The notes: generated by a model not told the origin, from the letters alone. A DNA stretch of 64,000 nucleotides from Mytilinidion resinicola (GCF_010093595.1 NW_022985449.1:245410-309409), one strand, 5' to 3'; counted from the stretch's first letter, positions 31,645 through 43,844 are shown. Numbers and translations are program-made.

Positions 31645-33380
31645 CTAATGAAATACAATCATGTGGCATGAGATGGTGTTGAGAACAGAGCCAGGCAGCT
31701 CCCCGCGCAGGTTAAAGAGCGTCTGGCGTGCGCGCAGCCAAGGCAGCCCGCTAAAATGCCGCTCACCTGCAAGTAGGTCGTACCCGCCCCCAAGGCACGC
31801 CAAGCCTCCAACGTCCCGGATCCAAAAAAAATACAGTTGTAAGCGCTTAAAGTGCCCACATAAATAGCCGCCAGACCGCTGAGGCCTTACCCTCAAGGAT
31901 CGGTGTCTCTCAATATGCGATTATGCCCAATTCGATCCACAAGATCCTGCACTGAGTTCCCTCTTACGATCGTGAAGCCGAGCATCAATGCGAGGATACG
32001 AGCCGCGCTGACCGCATTAAGATATCTCGCCCTCCGTTCAGTTTCGAAACTCTTCAATGGTAATTCGTCCATAATCTTCGCAGCCTACCTATTAGCCCCT
32101 CACGCCCGCGCCCCATTCTTGAATTAGGAGAAGGCGCGGATTCACCAAGCGTGAATAGATAGAGCTGTTTCACATGACCACAGGCATCTGTTTTAACGAA
32201 CCTGTGGTGAGCTCTCTATCACCTACGCAAGTAATTAGAGATTTAAATCTCGACGAGTAGAACTGGAAAGTGGGCGAGATAGGCCGGATTCATAGAGGAG
32301 CCAATATCATGCTACTTTAGCTTAGACGCGAAAACGAAGACGGCCGCAATGCTCTGCAGTAATTTTGTTACTCAAAGGACGAAGCCCCATCTAACAGGGC
32401 TAGAAATTGGACGTGGTAGGTATTTCAACCTCAGAACTAATTCAGGATCCACTTGCATCCAGGTGTTACCTCCCCCAGGCCTTCGGCACCGCCTCATCAC
32501 TCCCTAGCGTATCGACACACCCAGTCTGCGTCTCCACGACTTGCATTTTCTTCTTATGCCGGACACACCGTAGATATGCAGTGATAGCCTCACAGTGATA
32601 CTGTATATAGCACTGACAACGATACCAGTAATAGCGCCAGTGCTAAGGCCGCCCTTACTGCTACCGCTACTAACTGTGCTTGATGGTGAAGCCATTGGAG
32701 TCGCGTTTAGTCGGTGCCCGGAGAACAGAAACAAAAATCCGAAACTCAAGCAAAACATGCTGATCAAAGAAACACTCACTCGTCTTCTTTATCGAATTCG
32801 CCGTCATTTTCGGCCACTCCAACCCCGTACTCGCCCCCCCCCCCTTAGACAGGCTCCGTTGCACATAAAGTGGTAGTGTAGCACCGTCTCAGATGGCCCG
32901 GCAACGTACCATGCTTGCAAATTCCTGTAGCTTGATAACTTTTACTGGTGGACCAAGGATCTCAAGCGGTGCTAAGCGAGTGTACATCAGCCTAGAGGGA
33001 GTACGGATCTAAGGCATAGGAGATTTTATGATAGAGTGACAGATTCGTGGACCGCTACTTTTTGTTCAAGGGGACCTGCTGGGTAGTCGTTCAGCTGTCA
33101 AGCCACCACGATGTCATTCGTGAATGCCGTAGTGGCCTAGCCTCACTGTGAGATGTGGTACGAATAGACGGTGTCACGAGAAGCGAAGATTTGGGCGTGG
33201 ATACAGGCTGCGAGGCTTGGAAGATATAAAGAGAAGATCTGAGGAAATCGAATTGGTTTTCTTTATTGAGAGGAAACCCACATCGAACAGTCCTACCTCA
33301 CCAAAGACCACTAGTAGGTTCGTAGCGAGAGGCTTTGAATTTTGCCCTGTTCTTCGTAGTTCCAGAAGATTTTATTAGAA
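31645..33380. other. Gene-poor interval with a transmembrane-protein remnant
   Basis: No intact gene is visible over 1.7 kb. A C10 homopolymer occurs near 32822. Apart from the remnant annotated at 32484-32779, the short frames look random. Confidence 0.5.
32484..32779 (-). pseudogene. Remnant of a single-pass membrane protein (Mid2/WSC-like stalk and tail)
   Basis: One frame reads a Ser/Thr-rich stalk followed by GLSTGAITGIVVSAI, the usual start of a fungal single-pass TM segment. A second frame, out of register, reads a basic cytoplasmic tail (CVRHKKKMQVVETQTG) ending in a stop near 32484. The TM segment itself is degenerate between them and no ectodomain is found. It is probably a gene fragment; an unrecognised intron is the alternative. 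Confidence 0.35.
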
Positions 33381-33580
33381 CGCCTAGCATATGGTTCCGT
33401 TTAAGTAGCCTTTTCCAGCATGCTTCCAACACGTTACCCAACCTTCTTTGGCACCTCTACCGCACAAAGTCCAAGATTCTAAGATCTCAATCGTGAATCC
33501 AGGGTATAAAGACCAACCAAGCGCCCGAAATGCCCAACAAAGAACTCCCATAAATGCCCACTTGCAGCAAAGTAGCCAGT

Positions 33581-34521
33581 TCAATCCTCCATCCTCGCAT
33601 CCGCCTCATCCTCCACCGGCTCCCTCGGCTCTTGCGCTTCATGGTACTGTATTGCGTCATCGATATAGCTCAGCACCGCACCAACACTATCCTCGCTCTG
33701 CACATCCAACTGTAGAAACGATACCATGCTGAAATCATCTATGAGATTCGCAACCGCCTTGTTCAGCTGATGAAACGAGCTTCCACCCATCACGTTCTCC
33801 ACAGCAGCGGGGTCACTATTCCGACTCGTGCCGGGCTTCTCCTCTTCGACATGGCGCGCCTCGTCGTCGTCGATTAGCCCCGCATCCGGGTCGATGAAGC
33901 GCTTCAGATCCCGCCGTGGTATCTGGCCCTTGACGAGATCCATCTTGGAGAGAATATTGATATGCGGCATCTCGAGCATCATCATCGCGGACATGGCACT
34001 CAGCGTGCCGGCGAAGAACTTCGGTCTATCGATGATAAACGTGCTCTCCAGTAGATACGCCGCGCACATCCTGATATTCAGACTCCCGCCCATGAGAACC
34101 TGCACCAATTTCGGTAGGATGGGGACATGCGTATACAGCTCAATCTGCCCGGGCATATCGAACACAATCAGATATTCCTCCGTGACCAGGTCTAGGGGTT
34201 CCGTCAGGAAATCGAGGTTCTCGAGTAGGAACTCGAAGCAGTATATGAGCCCGCCATTGGGGCCGAGCCCCATTTCTTCCATGACGTCAGAGAGGGAGAT
34301 GAGGTCTTTAATGTCGATGTCGGGCGCGAAAGAGAAGTCTTCGGCGGCGGGATCGAGGTTGACGTAGTAGCAGGGGCGTTTGTTGTTTTGGAGGTGTTGG
34401 ATTAGGGCGGTGCAGAAGGTGGATTTGCCGGCGCCGGCGGGGCCCTGATGAGGGTCAGAATCGGAGGGGAAAGCGGGAGAAGAGGGGAGCTTGCCATGAC
34501 CAAGGTGCCGAATTTGCTCAT
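33581..34521 (-). CDS. GPN3: GPN-loop GTPase 3
   Basis: Two exons (34521-34495 and 34444-33581) encode 296 aa. The first holds only MSKFGTLVM. The second opens with the P-loop GPAGAGKST, has the family-defining GPN loop (LGPNGGL, about residues 69-75), the FDMPGQIELYTH switch and SKMDL as guanine-specificity motif, and ends with the DVQSEDSVGAVLSYID..IQY region typical of GPN3 rather than GPN1 or GPN2. GPN GTPases act in cytoplasmic assembly and nuclear import of RNA polymerase II. The intron (34445-34494) starts with GC instead of GT (GCAAGC...CATCAG), and only this splice restores the P-loop. The C-terminus is acidic. Confidence 0.93.
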
Positions 34522-35297
34522 CTTGTTGGTTGTTTGCGGTGGGAGACCGCTGGAGCTTTGGTGGGGGTGACGTGAACTGGTTTGGAGTTGGCAGAATATC
34601 TTTTTATTGCCGGGCGGTGGGAGATTACGTAAACTCAGCCCTATATCGCGGTCCAAGAGTCCCCGAAACTTCACATTACGGAGCTTTTAGCGTAAGTTAA
34701 GCCCCACCAAAGTCCATTTCCGCTTTTGAAGAACTGAGCCATGACTAAGCAAGCATAACTTCAGCCCTAAGCAGACGTCGCATGTCTCGTTTCGATAAAG
34801 TGATGTCGCTGGCGGCCGCCATACTCGCGGATTAGCAACGCTAATAAAGCGGTACCTCGTACCCTCGCACGTGCAGGGGTGCGAGCTTAGCCATATTTAT
34901 CTCTAACCTCTCCCCTCTTGCTCTTCATCGTACCAAGTACTTAACTCATCCACTGCCCGCAAACTTCGAGCGCAGCATGTCTGCGCATCTATCTAGTTTG
35001 CGGCTAGAACACGTGCTCGGTAGCCTAGCCGTCGCCAGTAAGCCTCCTATGACACCTGGACTCTTACGACTGTGTGCAGACCGCACCCTGATCAACATTG
35101 GCATGTTACACAGCACATACTCTTGGCGCCATATGTGCATTGGCTGGTATTCTGCACTCTAGCCTTGACAGACCGTGCCGCACTACGCCTCTCTCATCGC
35201 TTTCTCGTTGCCTTATCATCGCCTGCTTACCTTCACTTTCCTCGCTATGTACGTCTTAAATCCTCTCTCTGTCGTATCACTAGGATAGTGCTCAACG
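34522..35297. promoter_or_regulatory. Intergenic region between divergent GPN3 and aspartic-protease pseudogene
   Basis: About 780 bp hold no supported gene and would contain the GPN3 promoter. I identified no specific element. Confidence 0.35.
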
Positions 35298-36759
35298 ATG
35301 GGAATCTCACCATCTGCTGCGCTTCTCTTTGAGGCTCTGTGTCTCTTGCTTTTTGTTCTTTCAACGAGTGCCGTCACTGTCAGGCTACCCCTCTATCGAA
35401 ATGCTATCGTTTTCGCGCTACCGTGTTTCCCCATCGCCAAAGAGCAGTCTAGACAGCACATCTCCCAGGTTTGTGCCTCATATTTGGCGATTGAGATGAC
35501 ATCTCTCCGACTCTAACGACCCGCAATAGGGAATATCTGATACGCGGAGGTGGCTCGCGAATGGTCAAGCTCAAAAAGTACTGCATGGTGCGACTGGTTC
35601 ATATCCAGCCGCCGCGGGCCCCCTGCATGAATGTAATGTAATCTACCATCTTCTATTCACGAGCAATGTGACCCTTGGAACACCTCCTCAACCCTTCATC
35701 GCTCGCATTGACATCAACTGGGCGGACATGTTTGTGCCATCTGCACCATGCATGCTGGATCCCGACAGAGACTGCGTCCCTTTCCACAAATTCAATTCCA
35801 GTCAGTCCTCAACATACATCGCAACCATCGCCTTTACGGCAATTGACTACGAGGCCTGGGAACCTCGGGCTATCTCGCCCAGGACACGCTCAGCATCGGC
35901 AGCATCCGCATTACAAATCAAATGTTCGAAGCAGCTGTTGATTGGAGATCTATGTACGGAGATGACTGGGCACCACTGGACAGCGGACTTAGTCTGACCC
36001 GCTTTCGATCTCCCGGACGATACCTAGAGTCTAGGTACCAGAACTAGCCGCTCCGAAACATGATTGATCAAGGGTTGCTCGACCACAATGTCTTCTCGCT
36101 GCGCCTTCCACGAACCAGCAACGAAGTTGGAGAATTGATACTGGGAAGAATTAACGATTACCAGCCAAAGCCCACCATTAAGCTCCCGCTGACAAATAAA
36201 ACTTTTCGTTTCGGAGGAGCAAACCACGCTCTCATTTCTGGCTTCATCGGGATGGCAAGCAAGCGTCTCTGCCATGTCACTCCAGTTCGATGGAAAATCT
36301 CACCACCTGTTCGATGTTGACCTTCAGGGTGTTACAGCGGTCTTCTCCAACTCTTTTGACTTCATCTCCTTCCCGTTCGACATTGCAAGAGTCATCCTAG
36401 ATACTCTTGGTATCGACGACGAAGTACTCTCCGATCCACCTTGCGAACGCCTATCGGAACTTCCTAATCTCACGTTCGTGTTTGGAGAGCAAGGGGAATC
36501 CACGCTGGCTCCATGGCAGTACACGGTCAGGGTACATAGCCCATATGGAGGGGAGCGATGCGTCATCCCTTTTACCAGCTGGGCTCATAACGAGGTGCGC
36601 GATGAGTTGGAGGGAGACTACGTGGTGCTTGGGACAGCGTTTTTGAATCATTTGCCGACAGTCTTCGATCTGGATGAGGAGACTATTTCGTGTAAGTTCC
36701 GCGTTCGGGGTCTCGTTAGACCATGCTAACATGGAATAGTCTCCATTCAAGATGATTAG
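35298..36759 (+). pseudogene. Aspartic protease (A1 family) pseudogene
   Basis: It starts with a signal peptide (MGISPSAALLFEALCLLLF). The catalytic domain is recognisable from VTLGTPPQPF at about 35670, through GYLAQDTLSIGSI and DQGLLDHNVFSLRLPR, to the C-terminal VFDLDEETIS. Lesions are: frame breaks between 35516 and 35640, an apparent 1-nt deletion near 35860, a TAG at about 36045, and another frameshift near 36250. The first catalytic motif reads IDINWADMFVPS instead of IDTGS..WVPS, and the second reads VFSNS, so a catalytic Asp is lost. A normal intron (36692-36739, GTAAGT...ATAG) before the last codons is still intact. It is likely a dead secreted protease or protease-like protein. Confidence 0.8.
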
Positions 36760-37131
36760 TTACCTCGACAGCTCACTACGCGTCTTTGTAGCCCTCCTTC
36801 CCCTTACTGTTACTCTACTGCTCCGCCTGCCCAATCTTTGCCGAATACTGCCTAGCTCTAAATGCTTATCCAAGCTATAAAACTTCAGTTTCGACAGGCC
36901 CATGGCGCCAGTACCCATATACTTAGCGAGCAAGTCGAGCGCTTTGCCGTTCAAGTACGGTCGCGGGGTGCTGGGGATGTCCAAGGAGCTAGGCTCGCTG
37001 GACTTGTGCGGAGCGGCTGGACTTGCTAACTTTGCTGGTTTTGGAGGTGCGGCTGCCGCTGTAGTAGTAGTAGCGGAGGAGGGCGGGGATGGAGGGGGCA
37101 GCAGCCGACGACGATAGACGACGAAGGCCAT
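36760..37131 (-). CDS. Small hypothetical protein, Pro/Ala-rich N-terminus
   Basis: A 123-aa frame starts MAFVVYRRRLLPPPSP and has an Ala/Pro/Ser-rich low-complexity first half, then a more ordered segment (LNGKALDLLAKYMGTG, KLKFYSLDKHLELGSI) and a basic end. It resembles small, probably mitochondrial or basic fungal proteins, but I recognise no family. Its stop codon abuts the pseudogene at 36759, in convergent orientation. Coding status is uncertain because the first half is repeat-like. Confidence 0.4.
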   Translation of the reverse strand: MAFVVYRRRLLPPPSPPSSATTTTAAAAPPKPAKLASPAAPHKSSEPSSLDIPSTPRPYLNGKALDLLAKYMGTGAMGLSKLKFYSLDKHLELGSIRQRLGRRSSRVTVRGRRATKTRSELSR

Positions 37132-38115
37132 TTCAGAGAGTGCTGGAGAGAGAGGCTAGCAAGCTGCAAAAACAGCGGCCGGGGTTCAGAGTTTGGGGGG
37201 AGAAGGGGGGTGACTTTCCACCAGCATTGCCGCCTTTGAGCAAAATCCACGTAAAAATCAGGCTTGTTAAAGCAGAATAAACGCGAAAGTAGATACCAAA
37301 AACACTAATCACTCACACACGCGCATTTCTGATGTTAGCCGCTATCTCCTTAACCCCTCTTACCTTTAACTAGCGAGATATAGAGCATTTATGTTAAACT
37401 AACGCTAAACACCGCATATACTAAACATCCTGCGCTCTACAGGCATTTTTTGAATGCGATATCGCCCACGCCTCCACATTGCTAATTATATTTAGGACTC
37501 CAACTTGCTACATTACTAAGCAAGCGAGTGAGCCGAAGTCGAGCCGGATGTAATTTTGCCAACAAAAGAGTTAGATACGGCGTTGACCGGGCGGAAAGGG
37601 GGGGGGGGGAGGGGGAAAGCGGTATAAGGTGAGTTTCCGTCTGACTTCAAGCACTTTAACATAGCTTTTTAAGAAGTAAGTTAAAGCGTGAAGTCGAAAA
37701 GGCATTTCGCAGCCACAAAGCAGCAAGCCAATCAACCACGCATCTAAACCACGCAATTCCACAACCTACACAACTCAGCTCCACCCCTTACAATCACCGA
37801 AAAGACTTGCATGAATATATTTCATTCCTAATACACGATATGTTTTAGCTTAGCCATGTCATGCCATGCATCGACCAACGCCATGCCAACAAAAACCGGA
37901 AGAAATTCAAGTGTTCCAGACGACTCCCCTCTGCCAGCGTGTGGGCGATTAGAGCCGGTCTAAATATACAAAAAAGGTACAAGTTTGTGTTCCTCTGTTG
38001 ACCAAAAACAACGCTCTGCTGTATCGTGCTTGTTGGATATCCGCTTGCTGCTAATTGCATGCTTGCTTGCTTTGCTGCTATTTTCAATCTGGCTGTAATT
38101 CGTGGAAGTAAGAGT
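37132..38115. other. Intergenic region
   Basis: It contains a G10/G-rich run near 37600 and AT-rich stretches but no supported gene. The right part is the 3' flank of the TM9 gene. Confidence 0.4.
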
Positions 38116-40173
38116 TCAGTCGACCTTGATGGATTTGTAGATCTTGAGGACGAAGAGCCAGGAGGCGAAGAAGCCGATTGTACCTGATACATGTCAGTCA
38201 CCATTCAAAGAATTTGGTCGCTGGTATTGAGAAAAACTCACCCGTAAGCACGAAAAACAGCACACTAAGCAACGCGCTATACCCCAGATACAACACCCCA
38301 CTCGTCCAGCTCCCAAAGCTCAGATCCTTCACCCAGTACAGAATCGCAGCCAGGAACACATACGCCGCGCTCGCGCCCGCTGTGCAGAAGCTCCGCCACT
38401 GCCAATGATAGTTCTCGGCACAGAGCAAGAAGTAAATCATCAGTACCGTCACCGCCGCACACGTCATGATCATGAGCCCGTAGCAGATAAAGAGGAAGCC
38501 GAACATGTAGTAGACCTTGCTGAACCAGATCGAGTTCATGATGAAGTAGAGCTCGACGAAGATGGCGCCGAAGGGGAGGACTCCGGCGAGGGCCATGCTT
38601 GGGAAGGCGCGGAGGTAGCCACCGCTGGGTGGGATTTGGCGGGGGATTTGGTTCGTGCGGACAGGGGGTTCGATAGCGGGTTGTTTGAAGCCGAGCCAAG
38701 AGCCGGCGAGGGAGAGAGGGACGGAGATCAGGAACCAGATGAGAACGATGACGAGCATTGTTGAGAAGGGGACGGCGCCGGAGGAGGCGCGTGCCCAGAC
38801 GAAGAGGTTGAGGAGGAAGAAGACGGCGAAGACGAGGCCGGGAAGCGCAAAAGGGGTGTAGGCGAAGTTTTGCTTCCATTTTTCGCCGCCAAAGAACTTG
38901 TAGAGACGTGAGGAGACGTAGCCTCCAATGAAACCGAAGACGGTGTAGAAGATGATCATGACAGTCGCAAGAGAGCCGCGGTTGGACGGGGAGAGGAAGC
39001 CGAGGAGAGCGAATGCTGCACGTTGTTAGCAAAGTGCTTCCATATCATTTTGTAATACTCACCAATCGTTAGCCCAGCCATCATGAAAAGTTGCGCTCCA
39101 TTGCCAAGCATGATACTGAGGAATAGGGGGTTTGTTGGAGAGCGGAAGACGTCTCCATGAACCAGCTTCCAACCAGAGTCTTCTTGCACTCCATCTTCGA
39201 CCGCACTTGTGCTACCAAAATCATCTAGCGCAAACTGATCCAATCGGTTGTATCTCGCGATGTCCTTCCTCAGGGTCCGGATGAGAATCGTGCTGACCAT
39301 TCCAATCAGGAACGTGACAATGACGGCAGAGTTGATCAGGGAGAACCAGTGGATCTTGGGATCGTAGACATGGAGGTATTTGTCCCAGCGAGTAGCGAAC
39401 GGTGTCGGAGAAAGCCTCCAGTAAACGCTGTAGGTGTACGTAACTCCTGTGTCCTTCTCTTCTGATAAAGTCAAGGGAGTGGTGCCTCCCCCTGATTCAA
39501 GGCCGGGGCATTCGCCCTTGTCAATATCCACAAATTTCGAGCCTTTGATGGAGTAAGGGTCTACTAGGACCCCCACAACCCTGAAATTATTCTTCCCAGC
39601 CTCATGGTAGTCAATCACGATATCGTAGTGATTGTTCAAAATCGGCTGATTATCCGCAACAGATCCCAGCGCAAACCCGGGGCTGTAAAACTCCTTATCC
39701 GAGTCTGGGTCTTTCAAGAGCTGCGCTGCTGGCAGCCCATCAATCAACCAGTTGAGGTCGTAGCCCTGGTATATCCTGCTGTTCACAAACACCGCATCCC
39801 TTGGCGAAAATGTCTGCTCCTTGCACATGGCCTTGCAAGACTCATTCTTCCCCATATGCAGCACGAATGGAGATGTTTGTATGCGATCCCCGAACAGTAT
39901 GCTGCCTAGCGACTCGCGAATGTATTTTGGCCCGCCCTCAGGCTGGCAGAAGTGGAACGGCGGGTGGTAGTAGTCGAATGAGAAGACCGACCGCAGCTTG
40001 CGGTCTACCGACGAGTCGGCCGGCGTGAGGTGGTTCACGTACATGGGGACTTTGTCGCCCTCTTTGTACGATGTCGGTGCCATGCCGGGGAAGTAGAAGG
40101 CGGAGGAGGGCGAAGGGGCGAGTAGGAGGAGCGTCGAGAGCGCTCCCCACGAGGGGAGGTCGTATATCCGCAT
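38116..40173 (-). CDS. EMP70/TM9 family (nonaspanin) multispanning membrane protein
   Basis: Exons 40173-39063, 39015-38242 and 38183-38116 give 650 aa, the normal family length. An N-terminal signal peptide (ALSTLLLLAPSPSSA) precedes a lumenal domain with YHPPFHFCQPEGG and YVNHLTP motifs. Nine membrane segments begin near HWFSLINSAVIVTFLIGM and run through GGYLRAFPS and FCTAGASAAYVF. The last exon supplies the conserved tail LKIYKSIKVD, whose K-x-D ending is the known Golgi-retention and COPI-binding signal of this family. TM9 proteins work in Golgi/endosomal sorting of membrane proteins. Both introns (47 and 58 nt) start GTGAGT. The gene looks fully intact. Confidence 0.93.
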
Positions 40174-40772
40174 TGTGAGGCTTATGGAGAGGTGTGTAGT
40201 CGGGACGCGGTGTTTCTGGACTGCTGCAGTTTGTCTGACGCCGGTGCAATGAGCTCCAGGGCTGTGTTGGGACTTCCGCTAATACGCGCACGTCGCCCTC
40301 GAGGGCTGGAATCCGGTCTACAGTTACCAGCTCCCAATCTTGGACAGGCTGTGCAATGGAGAATCTGTGGGTGGGCTCGTGGTCGATGCAGAGTTTATGG
40401 TGAATGGAGGGAGGTCGATAAATAAATTGTTACAGGCAAGCTGTCCGGAACGTTCGCTTCATCTCTCACCTCAACCTGGCGTGGCTGACGATCCTTCTTG
40501 GCAAGGCAGATTTACTAGCTCGAGGTCACGTCAGTCTTCACAGCAGTCAATGCAGACGTTCTTCTGGCAATTCCATTTCCGCGCCTTCAGAATCGTACAC
40601 TTGCAGAGACTCCAGCTACTACGCTCATGTTCATCGACGGATGTATCCCCAATTGTGACGCTCGGAAGCAATAACCACCCCCTGCATGCTAAGACCAAAG
40701 GAAACCCATGCACTGTTTGATATCATGACCCCACGAACACCAGGTAGGACTAAAGACGAAGGAGAAGAGGCG
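40174..40772. other. Intergenic region between TM9 gene and NCS1
   Basis: This region holds the promoter of the TM9 gene and the 3' end of NCS1. Short frames here are not protein-like. Confidence 0.4.
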
Positions 40773-41991
40773 CTAGACAAGCCCGTCGTACAGCGACAGT
40801 GCCGAAACGATTGTCTCGTCCCTCTTGGAGCCCTCCTTGAACTCGGCCATGTCCAGGCTTCCGTTCTCGTCCTTGTCCATCATGCGGAAGATCTTGCGCA
40901 CGCGCTTCTCGGGCGTGTCTTCGTCTTCGGGGAGCTTGACCATGGACCCGACCTGCAATAATTGTTAGAAGTGCCCGAGTAAAAACAAGCTTGAGAACGC
41001 ACCATCTTGTAGATCGCCTCCACGATAGCCAGCATCTCCTCATAGCTGATCTTCCCATCGCCATCGATGTCGTATAACTGGAATGCCCAGTCCAGCTTGT
41101 CCTCCATCTTCCCTCGGCTGGTAACGCTCAGTGCGCAGATGAACTCCTTGAAGTCAATTGTGCCCGATTTATCCGCGTCGAAGACGTTAAAGACATAATC
41201 TGCGAATGAAGACGGGTCGCCGAATGGGAAGAACTGTTTGTAGATCTTTTGAAACTCCTCCTTGGTGAGCATGCCGGAGGGGCAATCCTTCAAGAAACCT
41301 ATGAAGTCCACGTGGTGATTAGCAATTGCCCAACGCAAAACCACTCTCGCGGGGCGGTTTACCCTTGTACCATTGTTGCAGTTCCTTCTTGTCGAAGTGT
41401 GTCGCTTTCTGGAGATCAGCGAGCTCCTGTTGAGAGAGCTTGCTCTGCCTATGAGACGGCACAGTCAGCCAGCCATTCTTTGTGATCACACGCGCCCAAG
41501 TCTCCGGTGTACAATAGAAACAGGCGCTCCAAGGCCTTCACTCCGATTTCCAGGGCCACATAGCGCTTGGAGATATAGTCGTCGTAGCCGGGTTCCCCGG
41601 GCTGAGGTATGTGAAGCGGTCGATGTCTGGCATGGTTCACCAACGCATGCTCCTGAGAGAGCATCGGCACATACTTGTCACCGAGAGGAGTGTGTTCCGG
41701 AGACATAGTGCTAACGTCGTAGTCGTTGTAGCGATTGTAGGTTCGAGACGTGACGGGGCAGAGTGTCGAGGGCGTGGAGCGGGGCGCGCATTATGTCTGA
41801 GCAGCGAGGCCGAGCGCTGCGAAAGTGAGGGCAGTGACAGTCGGAGGCGGGGGGCGCTGGCTTCCTCCATGGCGGCCGCGAAGAAGTCGCCAAATGGTGA
41901 TAGAACGGCTGGCAAGGCGGCAAAAAAGGCCTCCTCCGCAGCCCTAGGCGACGTCGAACGGAAAAGAGAGCGCAACTTACGATTTCCCCAT
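40773..41991 (-). CDS. NCS1: Neuronal calcium sensor 1 (frequenin)
   Basis: Exons 41991-41981, 41448-41363, 41298-41003 and 40952-40773 encode exactly 190 aa, the family length. The start MGKSQSKL is the conserved N-myristoylation signal. It is split after 11 nt by a 532-nt intron, long for this genome, and only this splice gives the conserved N-terminus. The first EF-hand is degenerate (KDCPSG). Three functional loops follow: [24 protein letters not shown] and [12 protein letters not shown]. The C-terminus is ALSLYDGLV. In yeasts NCS1/Frq1 binds and activates the phosphatidylinositol 4-kinase Pik1 at the Golgi; that role is inferred by homology. The gene is divergent from MED4. Confidence 0.95.
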
Positions 41992-42679
41992 AGCGCGTCT
42001 GGAGAGCAATCCACAGCAGTATACCGGTACAAGCGATCAGGCGAGTTCGTGTGCAGGCGCAGAGTCGGTGGTGGGAGGCGCGGGCTCTCGAGGGTAAGTA
42101 ATCGCAGAGATAGGTAGCAGCTGGTGGGGAGAATGGAGGGGCGCGGGGCGCGGCCAGACGGGCAGTGGGCAGTGTACTTAGGTACCGTGGCTGCGAGGAG
42201 GCGCAAAACGGTCGAGAGGGGTGTTCTAGGATGGTGAATAGGCAGAAGGGGCAGATCTTGGGGGCGGTATCGAGGGTCGAAGAATGCGCGCGCTGGGCGT
42301 GAAGGGCAGGCGTTTAGGGACGTCAACTCTTGGTTAGAAGGGAGGCAGTCGTCCGGCGGCCCTGGGGCGTTCGAGACCAAATATAGCCCGGCATCGGATT
42401 CGGCCGCCCGTTGGCTGCCAGCTGAGACGCCGGGGTTCCAATGCTCTTCAAACATCGCAATAGCAATAAGAAAGCGGCTGGTCTTGCGGTACAGCACTTG
42501 TGCCTTCGGGACGTTAGATCTATCATCTGGCACGCACATCAGATCCATCAGATCCATGTGCTGTGTCACAGTAGCGCCACGCAGTATAGCCAGGTCGCAC
42601 CTACATCGTGCTCCCCCGACTGCTTCAACTTCTTTGAGCTTCACCTCACCACTTCTCCCCCAGAACTGCGCGCTCCACC
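41992..42679. promoter_or_regulatory. Divergent promoter region NCS1 / MED4
   Basis: This is 688 bp between the two start codons. A long minus-strand frame crosses it (to 41637), but its Arg/Pro/Leu/Ser-rich sequence without motifs looks like GC-rich leader DNA. A CT-rich stretch lies just before the MED4 ATG. Confidence 0.5.
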
Positions 42680-43581
42680 ATGGATGCTATTCTCCAGGCG
42701 CAGTTCCAGCGCGTCGAAACCGCCCTCAACACCCTGATAGACTCAATTACATCCTACAATCCCTCAACCCAGGCCGCCGTTAACCTCGTAGCAGCCGACG
42801 ATGAATTGAGCAAGGGCCTGGAGCAATGTGAGCCGCCTTCGATGTTCTGTACACAGATCTGACAAGCTATGCAGTAGCAGTCCACCAGGCCAACTATGCT
42901 CGCATTCTCTCCCTCCGCCAGACAGTCACTTCTTTAGAGGGACAGCTGAAAGGCTCTCTCACAGCCCTCGCCGACTTGCGCAAGGAGCTCCTAGCTACGC
43001 CCGCAACCACCTTCCCAGCTTCGTCGCGCCATGTGCCCTTCGACGAAGTGCTGCAGTTCGCAAAAAATCTAGCTAAATACACAGCACCATCAGCAATTCG
43101 CCCACCACCTGCAAAAGAGGTTGCGCCTCCGGAACAAACAGATCAGGCCGACGTCAACATGTCCAATGGAGTGGGCACACCAGCGAATCGGGGCGCAAAC
43201 GATGACCCTGCAAAGGAAAAGGGCGACGGGAAGGCTCAGTCTACCTTGACACAAGCGCAAAAGGACTGGTTAGAGGAGGCATCGCGAGCACCATTCATGC
43301 CGTGGCCCACTGACAATATAATCCGGGGAGGTGCACTTGGCCATATCCAGGGCATGATCAATCGAGGCCAGGATCCAGCGACAGTGCTGGGGCCTGCCGA
43401 GCAGGAGGCCGAGGATAAGAGACGAGCCGAAGAGGTGGAGCGCGAGAAACAGGAGCAACAAGAGAGGGAGGCCGAGGCGCGACGACGCGAAAGCGCGTAT
43501 GTGTCTGGTGCAAGGCCAACGCAACCACCCCAGGCTGTCTTCCAAGGGTTGGATATGTATGATCCGGACGAAGACGAATAG
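42680..43581 (+). CDS. MED4: Mediator complex subunit 4
   Basis: Exons 42680-42827 and 42875-43581 (47-nt intron, GTGAGC...GCAG) encode 284 aa. The N-terminal half is helical with a coiled coil (FQRVETALNTLIDSI, then QANYARILSLRQTVTSLEGQL), followed by the conserved MED4 segment PFDEVLQFAKNLAKYTAPS. The segment FMPWPTDNIIRGGALG is the family's conserved C-terminal motif. A Glu/Arg-rich charged helix and an acidic end (DPDEDE) follow. MED4 is part of the Mediator middle module, linking transcription factors to RNA polymerase II in the nucleus. It looks intact. Confidence 0.92.
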
Positions 43582-43844
43582 TCAGCTGGTCTCGATGCGC
43601 GCCCTCCATGTCGAACTACCTGATACCAATACGATCCCCGAACTTCCACTTCGAACTGTTCTGGTACTGTAGCTGAAGCTCTGTGTGCCACCTGTATACA
43701 CAGATCTAACCCAGCCACTGCTAACAAAACTATGAAAATCTTGACCCCATTTCCATGTCTTTTCATCTTAACAGCAAAATATACCCCTCTATCTACTCAC
43801 CCTTCCCCTTTCGCAACAACATGAACCACCCCTTTTCCCCACCC

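Noticed and set aside
38277..39032. 251-codon minus-strand ORF over the TM9 gene
   Set aside because: It is an Arg/Leu/Pro-rich shifted-frame shadow of the conserved TM9 exon.
41637..42644. 335-codon minus-strand ORF over the NCS1/MED4 promoter
   Set aside because: It overlaps exon 1 and intron 1 of NCS1 in another frame and has low-complexity Arg/Pro/Ser/Leu composition with no domain.
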